A DNA stretch of 42,125 nt from contig CAMKTI010000002.1 in the NCBI GenBank assembly GCA_946415665.1, positions 1-42,125 of the forward strand. Reading direction: 5' to 3'. The translations under genes were made by a program, and so were the position numbers. The stretch is from an uncultured Clostridia bacterium (GTDB taxonomy: Bacteria > Bacillota > Clostridia > Lachnospirales > CAMVHY01). Under the pieces are notes generated by a model. It did no database searches, had not been told where the DNA came from, and saw only the letters and a program-made list of their open reading frames with translations. Within the stretch, counting starts at the first letter, position 1; each line of letters begins with the position of its first letter. Below are positions 25,897-34,255 of the stretch, one piece after another.

Positions 25897-26175
25897 TCAT
25901 TCATTCTTTTTTAAAATCTCCGTCAATCTCCAACGTTTTCTTTTAGACAATGGTCGTGTTTCCATAATTCTGACAAAATAACCGTTTTTGCATTCATTAT
26001 TTTCATCATGAATCATAAATTTTTTGCTACGAGTTATAATTTTTCCGTAAACAGGATGTTTAACTCTATAGCTTACTTTTACAACGGCTGTTTTATCTGT
26101 CTTATCACTAACGACAACGCCCTCAAGAACTTTTTTCATGTTTTTTTTTCTTTTTACCAATTCAGATTCAGACAT
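25897..26175 (-). CDS. rpsQ: 30S ribosomal protein uS17
   Basis: uS17, an OB-fold protein of the 30S body. Conserved elements are KKVLEGVVVSDKTDKTAVVK, HPVYGKIITRSKKFMIHDE and the C-terminal ETRPLSKRKRWRL. I start it at ATG 26175, correctly spaced from GGAGTG, giving 92 residues. Confidence 0.95.
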   Translation of the reverse strand: MSESELVKRKKNMKKVLEGVVVSDKTDKTAVVKVSYRVKHPVYGKIITRSKKFMIHDENNECKNGYFVRIMETRPLSKRKRWRLTEILKKNE

Positions 26176-26192
26176 TTTATTCACTCCTTTTT

Positions 26193-26405
26193 TTATTCTT
26201 CGGCTTTTCTTTGTTTTTGAGTAATAAGAGTCTGTATTCTCGCAATATTTTTCCTAACCATTTTAATTTCGCTTGTATTTTTTAACTGATTAGTTGCCTG
26301 TTGAAAACGCAAATTAAACAATCTTTTTTTCATATCAACAAGTTCTATCTTTAATTCATCAATAGACTTTTGATTTAAACTCTTTACATATTCTTTAACT
26401 CTCAT
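26193..26405 (-). CDS. rpmC: 50S ribosomal protein uL29
   Basis: uL29, a two-helix protein at the peptide exit where trigger factor and SRP dock. The 70-residue product starts MRVKEYVKSL and contains DMKKRLFNLRFQQATNQLKN and VRKNIARIQTLI. ATG 26405 is chosen for its GGAAGGTGAG site. It overlaps the rplP stop by 11 bases. Confidence 0.95.
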   Translation of the reverse strand: MRVKEYVKSLNQKSIDELKIELVDMKKRLFNLRFQQATNQLKNTSEIKMVRKNIARIQTLITQKQRKAEE

Positions 26406-26829
26406 TACGCTCACCTTCCTGTTCATTGCGCGAAACTATTTTGCATTTCAAAGGCAATTTATGAATAGCAAGCCTCAATGCCTCACGAGCAACTTCTTCA
26501 GAAACTCCTCCAACTTCAAACATAACTCTTCCAGGTTTTACAACAGCTACCCAAAATTCCGTTGCACCTTTACCGCTACCCATACGAACTTCCGCCGGTT
26601 TTTTAGTCACAGGTTTATCCGGAAAAATAGTAATCCAAACAACTCCACCACGTTTCATATATCTAGTCATAGCTATACGAGCGGCTTCTATTTGATTCGA
26701 TTTAACCCAATGTGGCTCGCAAGCAACAATTGCATATTCACCATGAACTATTTTATTACCGCGTGTTGCTCTGCCTTTCATGCGACCTCTAAATTGCTTT
26801 CTATACTTAGTTCTTTTTGGTATTAACAT
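26395..26829 (-). CDS. rplP: 50S ribosomal protein uL16
   Basis: uL16, needed late in large-subunit assembly, near the A site and peptidyl transferase centre. Starting at ATG 26829 after GGGGGAGAAG gives 144 residues beginning MLIPKRTKYRKQFRGRMKGR. The conserved GGVVWITIFPDKPVTKKPAE and MGSGKGATEFWVAVVKPG follow. It overlaps the end of rpsC by 23 bases. Confidence 0.96.
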   Translation of the reverse strand: MLIPKRTKYRKQFRGRMKGRATRGNKIVHGEYAIVACEPHWVKSNQIEAARIAMTRYMKRGGVVWITIFPDKPVTKKPAEVRMGSGKGATEFWVAVVKPGRVMFEVGGVSEEVAREALRLAIHKLPLKCKIVSRNEQEGERNES

Positions 26830-27487
26830 TTTTATCTTCTCCCCCTTGTTTTTTATCAGGAAGAATTTCACCTTTATATATCCAAACTTTTACGCCGATT
26901 TTCCCATAAGTCGTGTTTGCTTCGGCAAATCCATAATCTATATCGGCTCTTAAAGTCTGCAACGGAATCATTCCTTCATTACAATGCTCAACACGTGCCA
27001 TATCTGCTCCGCCAAGACGTCCGGATACACAAATTTTTATTCCTTTAACTCTTATCGATTTTAATGCGCGATTAATCGATTGCTTCATTGCTTTTCTAAA
27101 AGCGATTCTGGCTTCTAATTGCTTTGCAACTTCTTCGGCAACTAATTGCGCACACGAATCATAATTTTTTATTTCTTTAATCTCAATCGAAAGCTTTTGC
27201 TCAGAAAACGTTTGCAATTTTTCAGTTAATTTAGCTATCGCTTGCCCGCTTTTTCCAATAATAACACCAGGTCTTGATGCAAAAATAACAACACGAACAC
27301 GATTGCTCGAACGATATATTTTTATATTTCCTATTCCTGCGCCATACAGCTTATCTTTTATAAACTTTCTTATCTTATAATCTTCTAATAAATATTTGGG
27401 AAACATTTTTTTATCAGCAACCCAAACCGAACCCCAATCTCTTATAAATCCAACACGCATCCCATAGGGGTGTACTTTTTGTCCCAT
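26807..27487 (-). CDS. rpsC: 30S ribosomal protein uS3
   Basis: uS3 at the mRNA entry tunnel, with helicase activity together with uS4 and uS5. The 226-residue product starts MGQKVHPYGMRVGFIRDW. It has the KH domain (VVIFASRPGVIIGKSGQAIA) and the C-terminal GCISGRLGGADMAR-like segment (ICVSGRLGGADMARVEHCNE). It overlaps rplP. Confidence 0.97.
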   Translation of the reverse strand: MGQKVHPYGMRVGFIRDWGSVWVADKKMFPKYLLEDYKIRKFIKDKLYGAGIGNIKIYRSSNRVRVVIFASRPGVIIGKSGQAIAKLTEKLQTFSEQKLSIEIKEIKNYDSCAQLVAEEVAKQLEARIAFRKAMKQSINRALKSIRVKGIKICVSGRLGGADMARVEHCNEGMIPLQTLRADIDYGFAEANTTYGKIGVKVWIYKGEILPDKKQGGEDKNVNTKKN

Positions 27488-27489
27488 GT

Positions 27490-27891
27490 TTAACCTCCTG
27501 TTTTTTCATTCAAAACTAACGTAATATGACAAAATCTTTTTTTTATTCCATATGCTCTGCCTTTAGCTCTTGGTCTTATTCTTCGCAAAATATTTGCTCG
27601 ACCAGCATATGCTTCTTCTATAAATAATTTTTTTGGCTCTAAATTTAAATTATTTTCTGCATTTGCCATCGCCGACTTTAAAACTTTTAATATCACTTTA
27701 GAAGCATGATGCGTAGAATAATCTAATAAAGCACAGGCATACATAACATCACAATTTTTTATTTGTCTTAATATAACTCCTGCTTTCGACGCCGAAATCG
27801 AAACAAATTTTACGCTTGCTTTCGGACGCATATCCAATCTTGCATTTCTCAGGCGCTTTTGCTGACTGCGACTTATATAATCCTCTTGCAT
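27490..27891 (-). CDS. rplV: 50S ribosomal protein uL22
   Basis: uL22 lines the peptide exit tunnel with its beta hairpin. The 133-residue product has an N-terminal basic extension, then VRQIKN-like and SAMANAENN segments and the hairpin region FIEEAYAGRANILRRIRPRA followed by GRAYGIKKRFCHITLVL. Only two bases separate its stop from the rpsC start. Confidence 0.95.
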   Translation of the reverse strand: MQEDYISRSQQKRLRNARLDMRPKASVKFVSISASKAGVILRQIKNCDVMYACALLDYSTHHASKVILKVLKSAMANAENNLNLEPKKLFIEEAYAGRANILRRIRPRAKGRAYGIKKRFCHITLVLNEKTGG

Positions 27892-27933
27892 ACAATTTTT
27901 CCTCCTTTTGCTTTTTAATTTAATCTCACGATT

Positions 27934-28209
27934 TTACTTTTTATCGTTTTTATTATTTCCACTGTGTCCTTTATAAGTCCGAGTTAAAACAAATTCACCT
28001 AGTTTATGTCCAACCATATCTTCTGTCACATAAACCGGAACATGTTTTCTCCCGTCATAAACAGCAAAAGTATGACCAATAAATCCCGGAAAAATCGTCG
28101 AACGCCTTGACCAAGTTTTTATAACTTCTTTTTTGCCACTTTCATTTAAAGCCTTTACTTTTTTTAATAAATGCTCATCGGCAAACGGTCCTTTCTTTAA
28201 AGATCTCAT
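27934..28209 (-). CDS. rpsS: 30S ribosomal protein uS19
   Basis: uS19 of the 30S head, near the A-site finger. I start it at ATG 28209, after GAGGTG, giving the usual N-terminus MRSLKKGPFADEHLLKKV and 91 residues; the in-frame GTG upstream is part of the ribosome binding site. WSRRSTIFPGFIGHTFAVYD and the C-terminal KLGEFVLTRTYKGHSG are conserved. Confidence 0.96.
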   Translation of the reverse strand: MRSLKKGPFADEHLLKKVKALNESGKKEVIKTWSRRSTIFPGFIGHTFAVYDGRKHVPVYVTEDMVGHKLGEFVLTRTYKGHSGNNKNDKK

Positions 28210-28247
28210 TTTTTTCACCTCGATATTAATAATTACTCTTGGTCAAA

Positions 28248-29096
28248 CTATTTTTTTCTGCGATGCAAAATATATTTATTAGAACTCTTATTTTTCTTAC
28301 GAGTTTTATAACCAAGTGCAGGTTTTCCCCAAGGAGTACATGGACCCGGACGTCCAACAGGACATTTTCCTTCACCACCACCATGTGGATGATCATTTGG
28401 ATTCATAACTGATCCACGAACCGTCGGTCTTATACCCATGTGTCTTTTTCTACCGGCTTTTCCTAAATTAACAAGAGCTTGATTAACATTTCCAACTTGT
28501 CCAATCGTTGCGTAGCATTTACTTAAAATTAATCGCATTTCGCCCGAAGGTAACTTAATAGTTACAAATTTTCCTTCTTTTGCGACCAATTGCGCCGCAT
28601 TTCCTGCTGAACGAACCAATTGACCGCCCTTTCCGATTTTCATTTCGATATTATGAATCTCAGAACCAACAGGCATATTCCCCATAGGCAAAGCATTTCC
28701 AATTTTTATTTCTGCTGACTCGCCACTCATTAACTTATCGCCAACTTTTAATCCGACCGGTGAAACTATATATCTTCTTTCTCCATCTTCATATAACAAC
28801 AAAGCAATATTAGCTGTCCTATTCGGATCATATTCAATACTCTGCACCGTTGCGAAAACATCACGCTTATCTCTTTTAAAATCTATTATTCTATACTTTC
28901 TTTTATTTCCACTGCCTCTATGCCTTACAGTAATCTTGCCTTGATTATTTCGGCCTGATTTCTTTTTCACAAAAGCAATTAATTTGTTACACGGCTTATT
29001 CTCTCTACTCGAAAGTTCACTTGAGCGAAAAACTGTCATTTTACGTCTCGACGGTGTATACGGCTTAAACTTTTTAATTTCATCTGTTTTTGCCAA
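28248..29096 (-). CDS. rplB: 50S ribosomal protein uL2
   Basis: uL2 is essential for subunit association and peptidyl transfer. The 282-residue product has KPYTPSRRKMTV, GRNNQGKITVRHRGSGNKRK, the middle GDKLMSGESAEIKIGNALPM and the C-terminal VMNPNDHPHGGGEGKCPVGR with the functionally important His in HPHGGGEG. The start is TTG 29096 after AGGGAGGG. Confidence 0.97.
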   Translation of the reverse strand: MAKTDEIKKFKPYTPSRRKMTVFRSSELSSRENKPCNKLIAFVKKKSGRNNQGKITVRHRGSGNKRKYRIIDFKRDKRDVFATVQSIEYDPNRTANIALLLYEDGERRYIVSPVGLKVGDKLMSGESAEIKIGNALPMGNMPVGSEIHNIEMKIGKGGQLVRSAGNAAQLVAKEGKFVTIKLPSGEMRLILSKCYATIGQVGNVNQALVNLGKAGRKRHMGIRPTVRGSVMNPNDHPHGGGEGKCPVGRPGPCTPWGKPALGYKTRKKNKSSNKYILHRRKK

Positions 29097-29113
29097 CCTA
29101 TTTCCCTCCTTTT

Positions 29114-29410
29114 TTATTTTTTAAATAACTCTATTTCTTTGCTTTCGCCACTTAAAAAAATTATGGCTTTTTTTCTTTTATTCGTTTTTCCAACGATTCT
29201 TCCACGTCTTTTTGTTTTGCCCTTTAAATTCATAATATTTACTCGTTTAACTTTTACGCCGTCAAACAATTTTTCTATTGCTTCTTTGACTTGCACCTTA
29301 TTAGCATCCGGATGCACATAAAAACAATATTTTTTATCCGCAAACATTTTCATTGCTTCTTCAGTCATAATCGGCTTAAAAATAATATCATAATATTTTA
29401 AATCAGCCAT
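29114..29410 (-). CDS. rplW: 50S ribosomal protein uL23
   Basis: uL23 at the tunnel exit, docking site for trigger factor and SRP. The 98-residue product has YDIIFKPIMTEEAMKMF, YCFYVHPDANKVQVKEAIEK and the Lys-rich KGKTKRRGRIVGKTNKRKKA loop. Its start overlaps the rplD stop by one base (TAATG). Confidence 0.96.
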   Translation of the reverse strand: MADLKYYDIIFKPIMTEEAMKMFADKKYCFYVHPDANKVQVKEAIEKLFDGVKVKRVNIMNLKGKTKRRGRIVGKTNKRKKAIIFLSGESKEIELFKK

Positions 29411-30054
29411 TATGCAAACACCTCTTGAATTTTATTTACGGCATCAATCGTTAAAACTAAATATTCATGATTTAACACCGCATAAGTGTTTATCAAATCC
29501 GAAGCAATCGTCTTCACGTTAAATAAATTTCTAGCTGACAAAATAATATTTTTGCTTGACTTTAAATCCTGCTGATTATTATTTATAACAAACAAAATTT
29601 TTTTGTCGTTTAAATTAATATTCATAACAATTTTTGCAAATCCTTTTGTCTTAATCTCATCAAGCTCAAGTTTATCCATTACAATTAATTTTTTTTCGCT
29701 TAGTCTCGTACTTAATGCAGACTTTATAGCCAAACGTTTAAGCTTCTTATTGATTTTAAAAGAAAAATCTCTTGGCTTTGGCGCAAAAACAACTCCACCT
29801 TTTCGCCACTGTGGTGAACGAATTGAACCTTGTCGTGCGCGTCCTGTACCTTTTTGTCGCCAAGGTTTTCTACCGCCGCCTCGAACTTCAGCTCTTGTTT
29901 TCGTACACTTTGTTCCCTGTCTTTGATTTGCTAAATAATATACTACCGCTGTATGCATTGCATGTTGATTCGCTTCAATACCAAATATATTATCTTTTAA
30001 ATCAATTTCGCCTGTTTTTTCACCGTTCATATTTATAACTTCGACTGTTGCCAT
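29410..30054 (-). CDS. rplD: 50S ribosomal protein uL4
   Basis: uL4 of the large subunit, with a loop reaching the exit tunnel; in E. coli it represses the S10 operon. The 214-residue product has the loop segment GGGRKPWRQKGTGRARQGSI, followed by RSPQWRKGGVVFAPKPRDFS. Coupled by a one-base overlap to rplW. Confidence 0.96.
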   Translation of the reverse strand: MATVEVINMNGEKTGEIDLKDNIFGIEANQHAMHTAVVYYLANQRQGTKCTKTRAEVRGGGRKPWRQKGTGRARQGSIRSPQWRKGGVVFAPKPRDFSFKINKKLKRLAIKSALSTRLSEKKLIVMDKLELDEIKTKGFAKIVMNINLNDKKILFVINNNQQDLKSSKNIILSARNLFNVKTIASDLINTYAVLNHEYLVLTIDAVNKIQEVFA

Positions 30055-30079
30055 TTCTAATCTCCTTTCTCAAAAATTT

Positions 30080-30712
30080 TTAAACTTTTGCTTTCACACT
30101 GTTTTTTATAAAAACCAGCGAATTTTTTGGTCCCGGAACAGATCCTTTTACGAATAATAAATTTTTATCAGAATCAATTCGCATAATTTTAAGATTTTGA
30201 ATCGTAACTCTTTCGTGCCCCATATGTCCCGGCATTTTTTTCCCTTTTTTTACTCTTCCCGGCGTTGTTGTCGAACTCATTGAACCTACTCCGCGATGAT
30301 ATTTTGAACCGTGCGCCATTGGACCTCTTTGATGTCCATGACGTTTTATCGAGCCTTGAAATCCTTTGCCTTTCGAAATTCCAGTTGCATCAATAAATTC
30401 TCCAACAGAAAATTCATCAACTTTTATTTCGTCGCCAACTTTATAATTTTTAGCCTCAGCAAATCTAAACTCACGAAGATATTTTTTTGGGGAAACGCCC
30501 GACTTCGAAAATATACCTTGCAACGGCTTTAAAACATTTTTTGCTTTATCCCAAAAACCAACTTGGATCGCATTATATCCATCAGTTTCATCAGTTTTTA
30601 TTTGCGTAACATAACACGGACCAGCTAATAAAACAGTAATTGGAATAAGTTCGCCATTATCAAAAAAAAGCTGAGTCATACCAACTTTTTTAGCAAGTAT
30701 GGCCTTTTGCAT
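30080..30712 (-). CDS. rplC: 50S ribosomal protein uL3
   Basis: uL3, an early large-subunit assembly protein. The 210-residue product starts MQKAILAKKVGMTQLF and has KGKGFQGSIKRHGHQRGPMA, HGSKYHRGVGSM and the C-terminal KMPGHMGHERVTIQNLKIMR. The ATG follows GGGAGGTG. Confidence 0.97.
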   Translation of the reverse strand: MQKAILAKKVGMTQLFFDNGELIPITVLLAGPCYVTQIKTDETDGYNAIQVGFWDKAKNVLKPLQGIFSKSGVSPKKYLREFRFAEAKNYKVGDEIKVDEFSVGEFIDATGISKGKGFQGSIKRHGHQRGPMAHGSKYHRGVGSMSSTTTPGRVKKGKKMPGHMGHERVTIQNLKIMRIDSDKNLLFVKGSVPGPKNSLVFIKNSVKAKV

Positions 30713-30796
30713 AATTATCTTTACACCTCCCGTAATTAAATCAAATCGTTTATATCACGACCATGAAAAAATTTTTAAATCTTTGGTGATCACAAA

Positions 30797-31108
30797 TTAC
30801 AAGATTTTGATATTAATCTCGACACCATCCGGCAAAAACAATTTTGTCAGAATTTCCATTGTTTTCGGACCGACCGATACGATATCAATCAAACGTTTAT
30901 GTGTGCGACGCTCAAATTGATCACGCGAATCTTTATGCTTATGCACACTACGCAAAATCGTTATGATTTCCTTTTTACTTGGCAAAGGTACCGGTCCAGA
31001 AATTTTGCCTCCAGTTTTCGCCACGCTGTTTAATATTATCAGTACCGCTTCATCAATTAATCTGTGATCGTAGGATTTTAAAACAATCCTGATTTTTTGT
31101 GCAGACAC
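30797..31108 (-). CDS. rpsJ: 30S ribosomal protein uS10
   Basis: uS10, a 30S head protein that in many bacteria also works with NusB in antitermination. The GTG at 31108, after GGAGGTG, gives 103 residues starting (M)SAQKIRIVLKSYDH, the family's usual length. GPVPLPSKKEIITILRSVHK and SRDQFERRTHKRLIDIV are conserved. It is the first gene of the superoperon. Confidence 0.97.
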   Translation of the reverse strand: MSAQKIRIVLKSYDHRLIDEAVLIILNSVAKTGGKISGPVPLPSKKEIITILRSVHKHKDSRDQFERRTHKRLIDIVSVGPKTMEILTKLFLPDGVEINIKIL

Positions 31109-31337
31109 ATTTTCACCTCCATATTTTGTTTTCACAAAGCAAAAGCATCAGGCAGCATATCATAAAAAAAATATAATAATCAATACACTGTTCCGCGTGT
31201 TTAATTTTTTATAGAAAACAAAACAAGGGAAAATCGCCTGATTTCATGAATCAAGCTCGCTCCACAAAAATTTTCCGCTCGAAAATTTTTTTTCAACGGT
31301 AACTTTTTGTATCATAGCTCCAATTCACAATCTGTTC

Positions 31338-31365
31338 ATTGTATCAAAAAAAAAACAAAGTGCAA
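31338..31365 (-). promoter_or_regulatory. Probable promoter of the ribosomal superoperon
   Basis: Minus strand: -35 TTGCAC (31360-31365), 16-nt T-rich spacer, -10 TACAAT (31338-31343). This leaves a leader of about 220 bases before rpsJ containing a strong AAAATTTTC/GAAAATTTT hairpin (near 31270-31300), which could be regulatory. A second, weaker promoter-like pair (TTGATT and TATGCT) lies nearer rpsJ, around 31155-31185. Confidence 0.55.
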
Positions 31366-31423
31366 AATTTTTTTTCGCAGACAAATTTTTTATCCTAAAT
31401 TTTTACAAACGAAAACTGTTTTA

Positions 31424-31470
31424 ATAACAAATAAAAAGTTTTGTTTTTAGATAGTATTGTGTTTTATAAT
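31424..31470 (+). promoter_or_regulatory. Promoter region of the coiled-coil gene
   Basis: AAATAAAAAGTTTTGTTT (starting near 31429), the same spacer element as in the promoters at 2777, 12773 and 13833, here has a weak -35 (ATAACA, 31424-31429) and -10 (TTAGAT, 31447-31452). A consensus TATAAT follows at 31465-31470 and may be the real -10. Confidence 0.5.
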
Positions 31471-31537
31471 ACCAATAAAATATCATCGAATTAGATTTTG
31501 ATAATATTTTATACCTAAATATTTGTGAGGAATAAGC

Positions 31538-32794
31538 ATGCATAAGCAAAATGAAAATAAATCTCAAGATTATAATGAACAACCTTCGGTTTATATTAGA
31601 TCGTTATATTTCGAAGGTAATGGATACGAAAATAGAAATTTAAGATTAAAAATACGAGAATTAGAGATATACAATGAACAGCTAAAAAAAGTTACCTCAA
31701 AAACAATAAACGAAAATCAACAATTGTTTGATGAAATAGATAAAAAAAATGATGAAATACGTAAAAAAGGTTGGGAATACTTGGAATCATATTCGAAATA
31801 CTACAAGGAGAGTCTTAAAAACTACCACTTAACAGATGAAATAGGTCGTTTAAAACAAGAACTGAAAGATGCGAAATCAGAATTAGAAAAAACAACAAAA
31901 GAACTGAATGAACTTAAAGAAAACCATGAAAATACAAAAAAAGAAGCGGAACATAAAGACAAGAAAATAAAAGAACAAGAAGAAGAACTTAATCAAACAA
32001 AATTAGAATTAAACGAGACAAACAAAACAAATAAAAATCAAACAGTAGAAATTAACGAGTTAAAAGAAAAACTGCAGAATAAAGAAAATGAACTGAACAA
32101 TGCGAAATCAGAATTAGAAAAAACAACAAAAGAACTGAATGAACTTAAAGAAAACCACGAAAAAAACCTAGAAGACCTGGAAAGCAAAACAAATAAAATT
32201 AGCGCGTTAGAAAAATCAGTGAAAGAGCAGTCAAAAATGTTTTTGTTGGTATCAGCTAACACTAACGTTACGGCACGAAAATTGTCTTTAATTTATTTTT
32301 TTGCATGGGCGTTGAGCTGGCTCTCCACTGGTTGTAAAAGTTATGTTGATCGAATTCGTACGATCAGAAACTTAAATCAAGAATTTAATGCCCTGAGAGA
32401 AAATTTAGATCTTCAAAGCACTGGTGTTGATTTTATCGAAAACGATGAAAATAAATTAATAAATAGTAATGCTACTGGCGAAAATATAGAAGATAATATA
32501 TTTAACATTTTGGATAATTTTTTGCCACAACTTGAAGGTGAGTTGTTTGATAAATACGCTTGCATTTATTGGAATATGTTGCATTTGTATAATCATAATA
32601 CGAATAAAATATATAACGCATTGCAAGAAACTCATATACAAATTCCGTCATTTAGAATGTTAAAATCCAAAATAGAACTAAAAATACATAAAAATCTTCA
32701 AACAAATAAAAACAAAGATACTAAACTTACAGATTTATTTTCAGACAATATAAAAATGGATACATGTAGGCAAATTTTTAACAATAAAAATTAA
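31538..32794 (+). CDS. Long coiled-coil protein
   Basis: A 418-residue protein, mostly coiled coil. Residues 35-235 are rich in Glu, Lys, Leu and Asn in heptads. The segment AKSELEKTTKELNELKENHE occurs twice, 77 residues apart, encoded by a 64-nt repeat with one mismatch. Around residues 248-265 lies a single hydrophobic stretch (LSLIYFFAWALSWLSTG), possibly a membrane segment or buried helix. The C-terminal 150 residues are hydrophilic and look globular. The start ATG 31538 follows GAGGAA. It stands alone, divergent from the ribosomal superoperon, and is followed by a terminator. No family is recognised; coiled-coil proteins of this kind occur among structural and host-interacting proteins, and I cannot choose between these. 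Confidence 0.85.
   Translation: MHKQNENKSQDYNEQPSVYIRSLYFEGNGYENRNLRLKIRELEIYNEQLKKVTSKTINENQQLFDEIDKKNDEIRKKGWEYLESYSKYYKESLKNYHLTDEIGRLKQELKDAKSELEKTTKELNELKENHENTKKEAEHKDKKIKEQEEELNQTKLELNETNKTNKNQTVEINELKEKLQNKENELNNAKSELEKTTKELNELKENHEKNLEDLESKTNKISALEKSVKEQSKMFLLVSANTNVTARKLSLIYFFAWALSWLSTGCKSYVDRIRTIRNLNQEFNALRENLDLQSTGVDFIENDENKLINSNATGENIEDNIFNILDNFLPQLEGELFDKYACIYWNMLHLYNHNTNKIYNALQETHIQIPSFRMLKSKIELKIHKNLQTNKNKDTKLTDLFSDNIKMDTCRQIFNNKN
31869..32163 (+). repeat. 64-nt direct repeat inside the coiled-coil gene
   Basis: The sequences at 31869-31932 and 32100-32163 differ at one base. They are 231 bases apart, exactly 77 codons or 11 heptads, so the repeat keeps the coiled-coil register. 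The near-identity indicates recent duplication or gene conversion. Confidence 0.9.
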
Positions 32795-32862
32795 GTAACC
32801 GGACTAATAAATATTTTAAGCAGGGATTTGAATTTTCACTTCGATTATAAAATTCACAAAAA

Positions 32863-32890
32863 AACGACTGCCGAAAAGCAATCGTTTTTT
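32863..32890 (+). terminator. Terminator of the coiled-coil gene
   Basis: Hairpin AACGACTGC / GCAATCGTT followed by six T, about 70 bases after the stop codon. Confidence 0.8.
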
Positions 32891-32895
32891 ATTAA

Positions 32896-33531
32896 ATAGT
32901 GTCTACATGAAAAAAAAATAAAAGAATAACAAAGATATAAAGATACAACGGAAATAAACAGAAGCGATAAAACCATCGAGCGCTTTAGTGTATCTGTTGG
33001 CAATACCGCGCCAACGTTTAAAAGCAGGAAAAGTATTATCGATAATATAAATGTGCCTAAAGAGATAAAGTTTACGGTGAGACTACTGTCTTTTTTCTTC
33101 AAAGCCATTTATAAGCACATTATTCAAGTCTGTTGCGTTTTTGAGGAATAACTGATTTTATATTTCGTTTTGCTATATAATACAAAACTTCGTTGGTATT
33201 ATAAGTTTTGTCTGCAAATAATAATTCTGCATTGAGATTTTTGATCAAGTAAATACCTTTTTTGCAATCGACTCATGATTCTTCTATAACGATAAATTTT
33301 ACAGTCACTTTGCGCTCATTGACTGATAAGTATACTTTAGAATTAAATCTTCTTTTGTTTTTTTGATATAGCCCGATTTTCGCCGCAAGCGACAGCTGTA
33401 TGCTGATGATTCTTTACATAAATTAAACTTATCACTTTTTTATTCTTTTCCATTATACCTTAATTTTATAGATCATTTTTTTCTTGTTTCGTTGCTCGTT
33501 TTTCTAGTGTAGACAGTTGTAGACAGTATCT
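32896..33531 (-). mobile_element. Internally deleted IS5-type element
   Basis: Related to the copy at 34256-35151. Ends TAGTGTCTACA (left) and TGTAGACAGTATCTA (right) are inverted. On the minus strand the start MEKNKKVISLIYVKNHQHTA joins the early N-terminus directly to HQHTAVACGENR, so the middle of the transposase is deleted. Later pieces include ADKTYNTNEVLYYIAKRNIK and SVIPQKRN. Several stops and shifts are present. Confidence 0.7.
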
Positions 33532-33750
33532 AGACTGCATTAACAAACTTTCTATTGTTTTTGGTTATTCCACTGTGTTGATCCAATTCCACGCTAAATT
33601 CAGCTCTACTGTTTCCAATGTTTTACCGCGGCTATAAAACCTACCATACGTTTTTTTCATTTTCATTTTACTTTTTTTCTATTTTTTCCCATTATATTTC
33701 TTTTTATAGCTTGTTTTTATATTTTTTGCATAGGCAGTATCTAAGGAAAT
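33532..33750 (-). mobile_element. N-terminal remnant of another IS5-type copy
   Basis: The minus-strand sequence starts with an IS-like end (TTAGATACTGCCTATGC) near 33750. Close to 33540 it reads NNRKFVNAV, a stop, IL, matching the RKFINAVLWIL segment of IS5-family transposases. The element at 32896-33531 appears to be inserted at this point. Only the first part of the gene remains. Confidence 0.5.
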
Positions 33751-33838
33751 GCAACTTTTTTGCTTCGGTGGCTTTCACTTTATTCTTCCAGATTCAGAAA
33801 TATTTGACCAACAAAAAAGCATCCACTTTTACACAAAA

Positions 33839-33911
33839 TGAGCTAAGCGAGACTCGAACTCGCGACCCCTTGATTAAAAGTCAAGTGCTCTACCGACTGA
33901 GCTACTAGCTC
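33839..33911 (-). tRNA. tRNA-Lys (TTT)
   Basis: Cloverleaf on the minus strand: acceptor GAGCTAG/TTAGCTC, D-stem GCTC/GAGC, anticodon arm CTTGA-CTTTTAA-TCAAG with anticodon TTT, T arm GCGAG-TTCGAGT-CTCGC. CCA is not encoded. Last of four tRNA genes transcribed together. Confidence 0.95.
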
Positions 33912-33934
33912 ACAAAAAAGAATAATAAGCAACG

Positions 33935-34009
33935 GGTGAATGGTGGGATTCGAACCCACGACCTCCAGAGCCACAATCTGGCGCTCTAACCAACTGAACT
34001 ACACCCACC
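33935..34009 (-). tRNA. tRNA-His (GTG)
   Basis: Cloverleaf with anticodon arm CCAGA-TTGTGGC-TCTGG (anticodon GTG) and T arm GTGGG-TTCGAAT-CCCAC. The extra G at position -1, opposite a C at position 73, identifies it as tRNA-His. Confidence 0.95.
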
Positions 34010-34015
34010 ACAAAG

Positions 34016-34089
<74 letters not shown>

Positions 34090-34098
34090 AAAAATGTA

Positions 34099-34173
34099 TC
34101 GGGGTAACAGGATTTGAACCTGCGACCTCCTGATCCCAAATCAGGCGCGCTAGCCAAGCTACGCTACACCCCG
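34099..34173 (-). tRNA. tRNA-Pro (TGG)
   Basis: Acceptor CGGGGTG/TACCCCG, anticodon arm CTGAT-TTGGG-ATCAG region with anticodon TGG, T arm GCAGG-TTCAAAT-CCTGT. First gene of the tRNA cluster. Confidence 0.95.
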
Positions 34174-34205
34174 CCATGTTTCAAACTTAAAACCACTTAG
34201 TTTTT

Positions 34206-34234
34206 AGTTTAACACACAAAATTATGTTTGTCAA
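34206..34234 (-). promoter_or_regulatory. Promoter of the tRNA cluster
   Basis: Minus strand: -35 TTGACA (34229-34234), 17-nt spacer AACATAATTTTGTGTGT, -10 TAAACT (34206-34211), about 33 bases upstream of tRNA-Pro. Confidence 0.8.
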
Positions 34235-34255
34235 TAGCAAAAAAAAATTTTTTTA

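Noticed and set aside
31110..31330. S10-type leader attenuator upstream of rpsJ
   Set aside because: A hairpin is visible in the leader, but nothing shows the specific L4-binding structure, and Gram-positive bacteria do not generally use the E. coli mechanism.
33618..33908. A 96-codon open frame on the plus strand
   Set aside because: It runs through an IS remnant and across the tRNA-Lys gene in antisense; its hydrophobic start comes from T-rich IS sequence.
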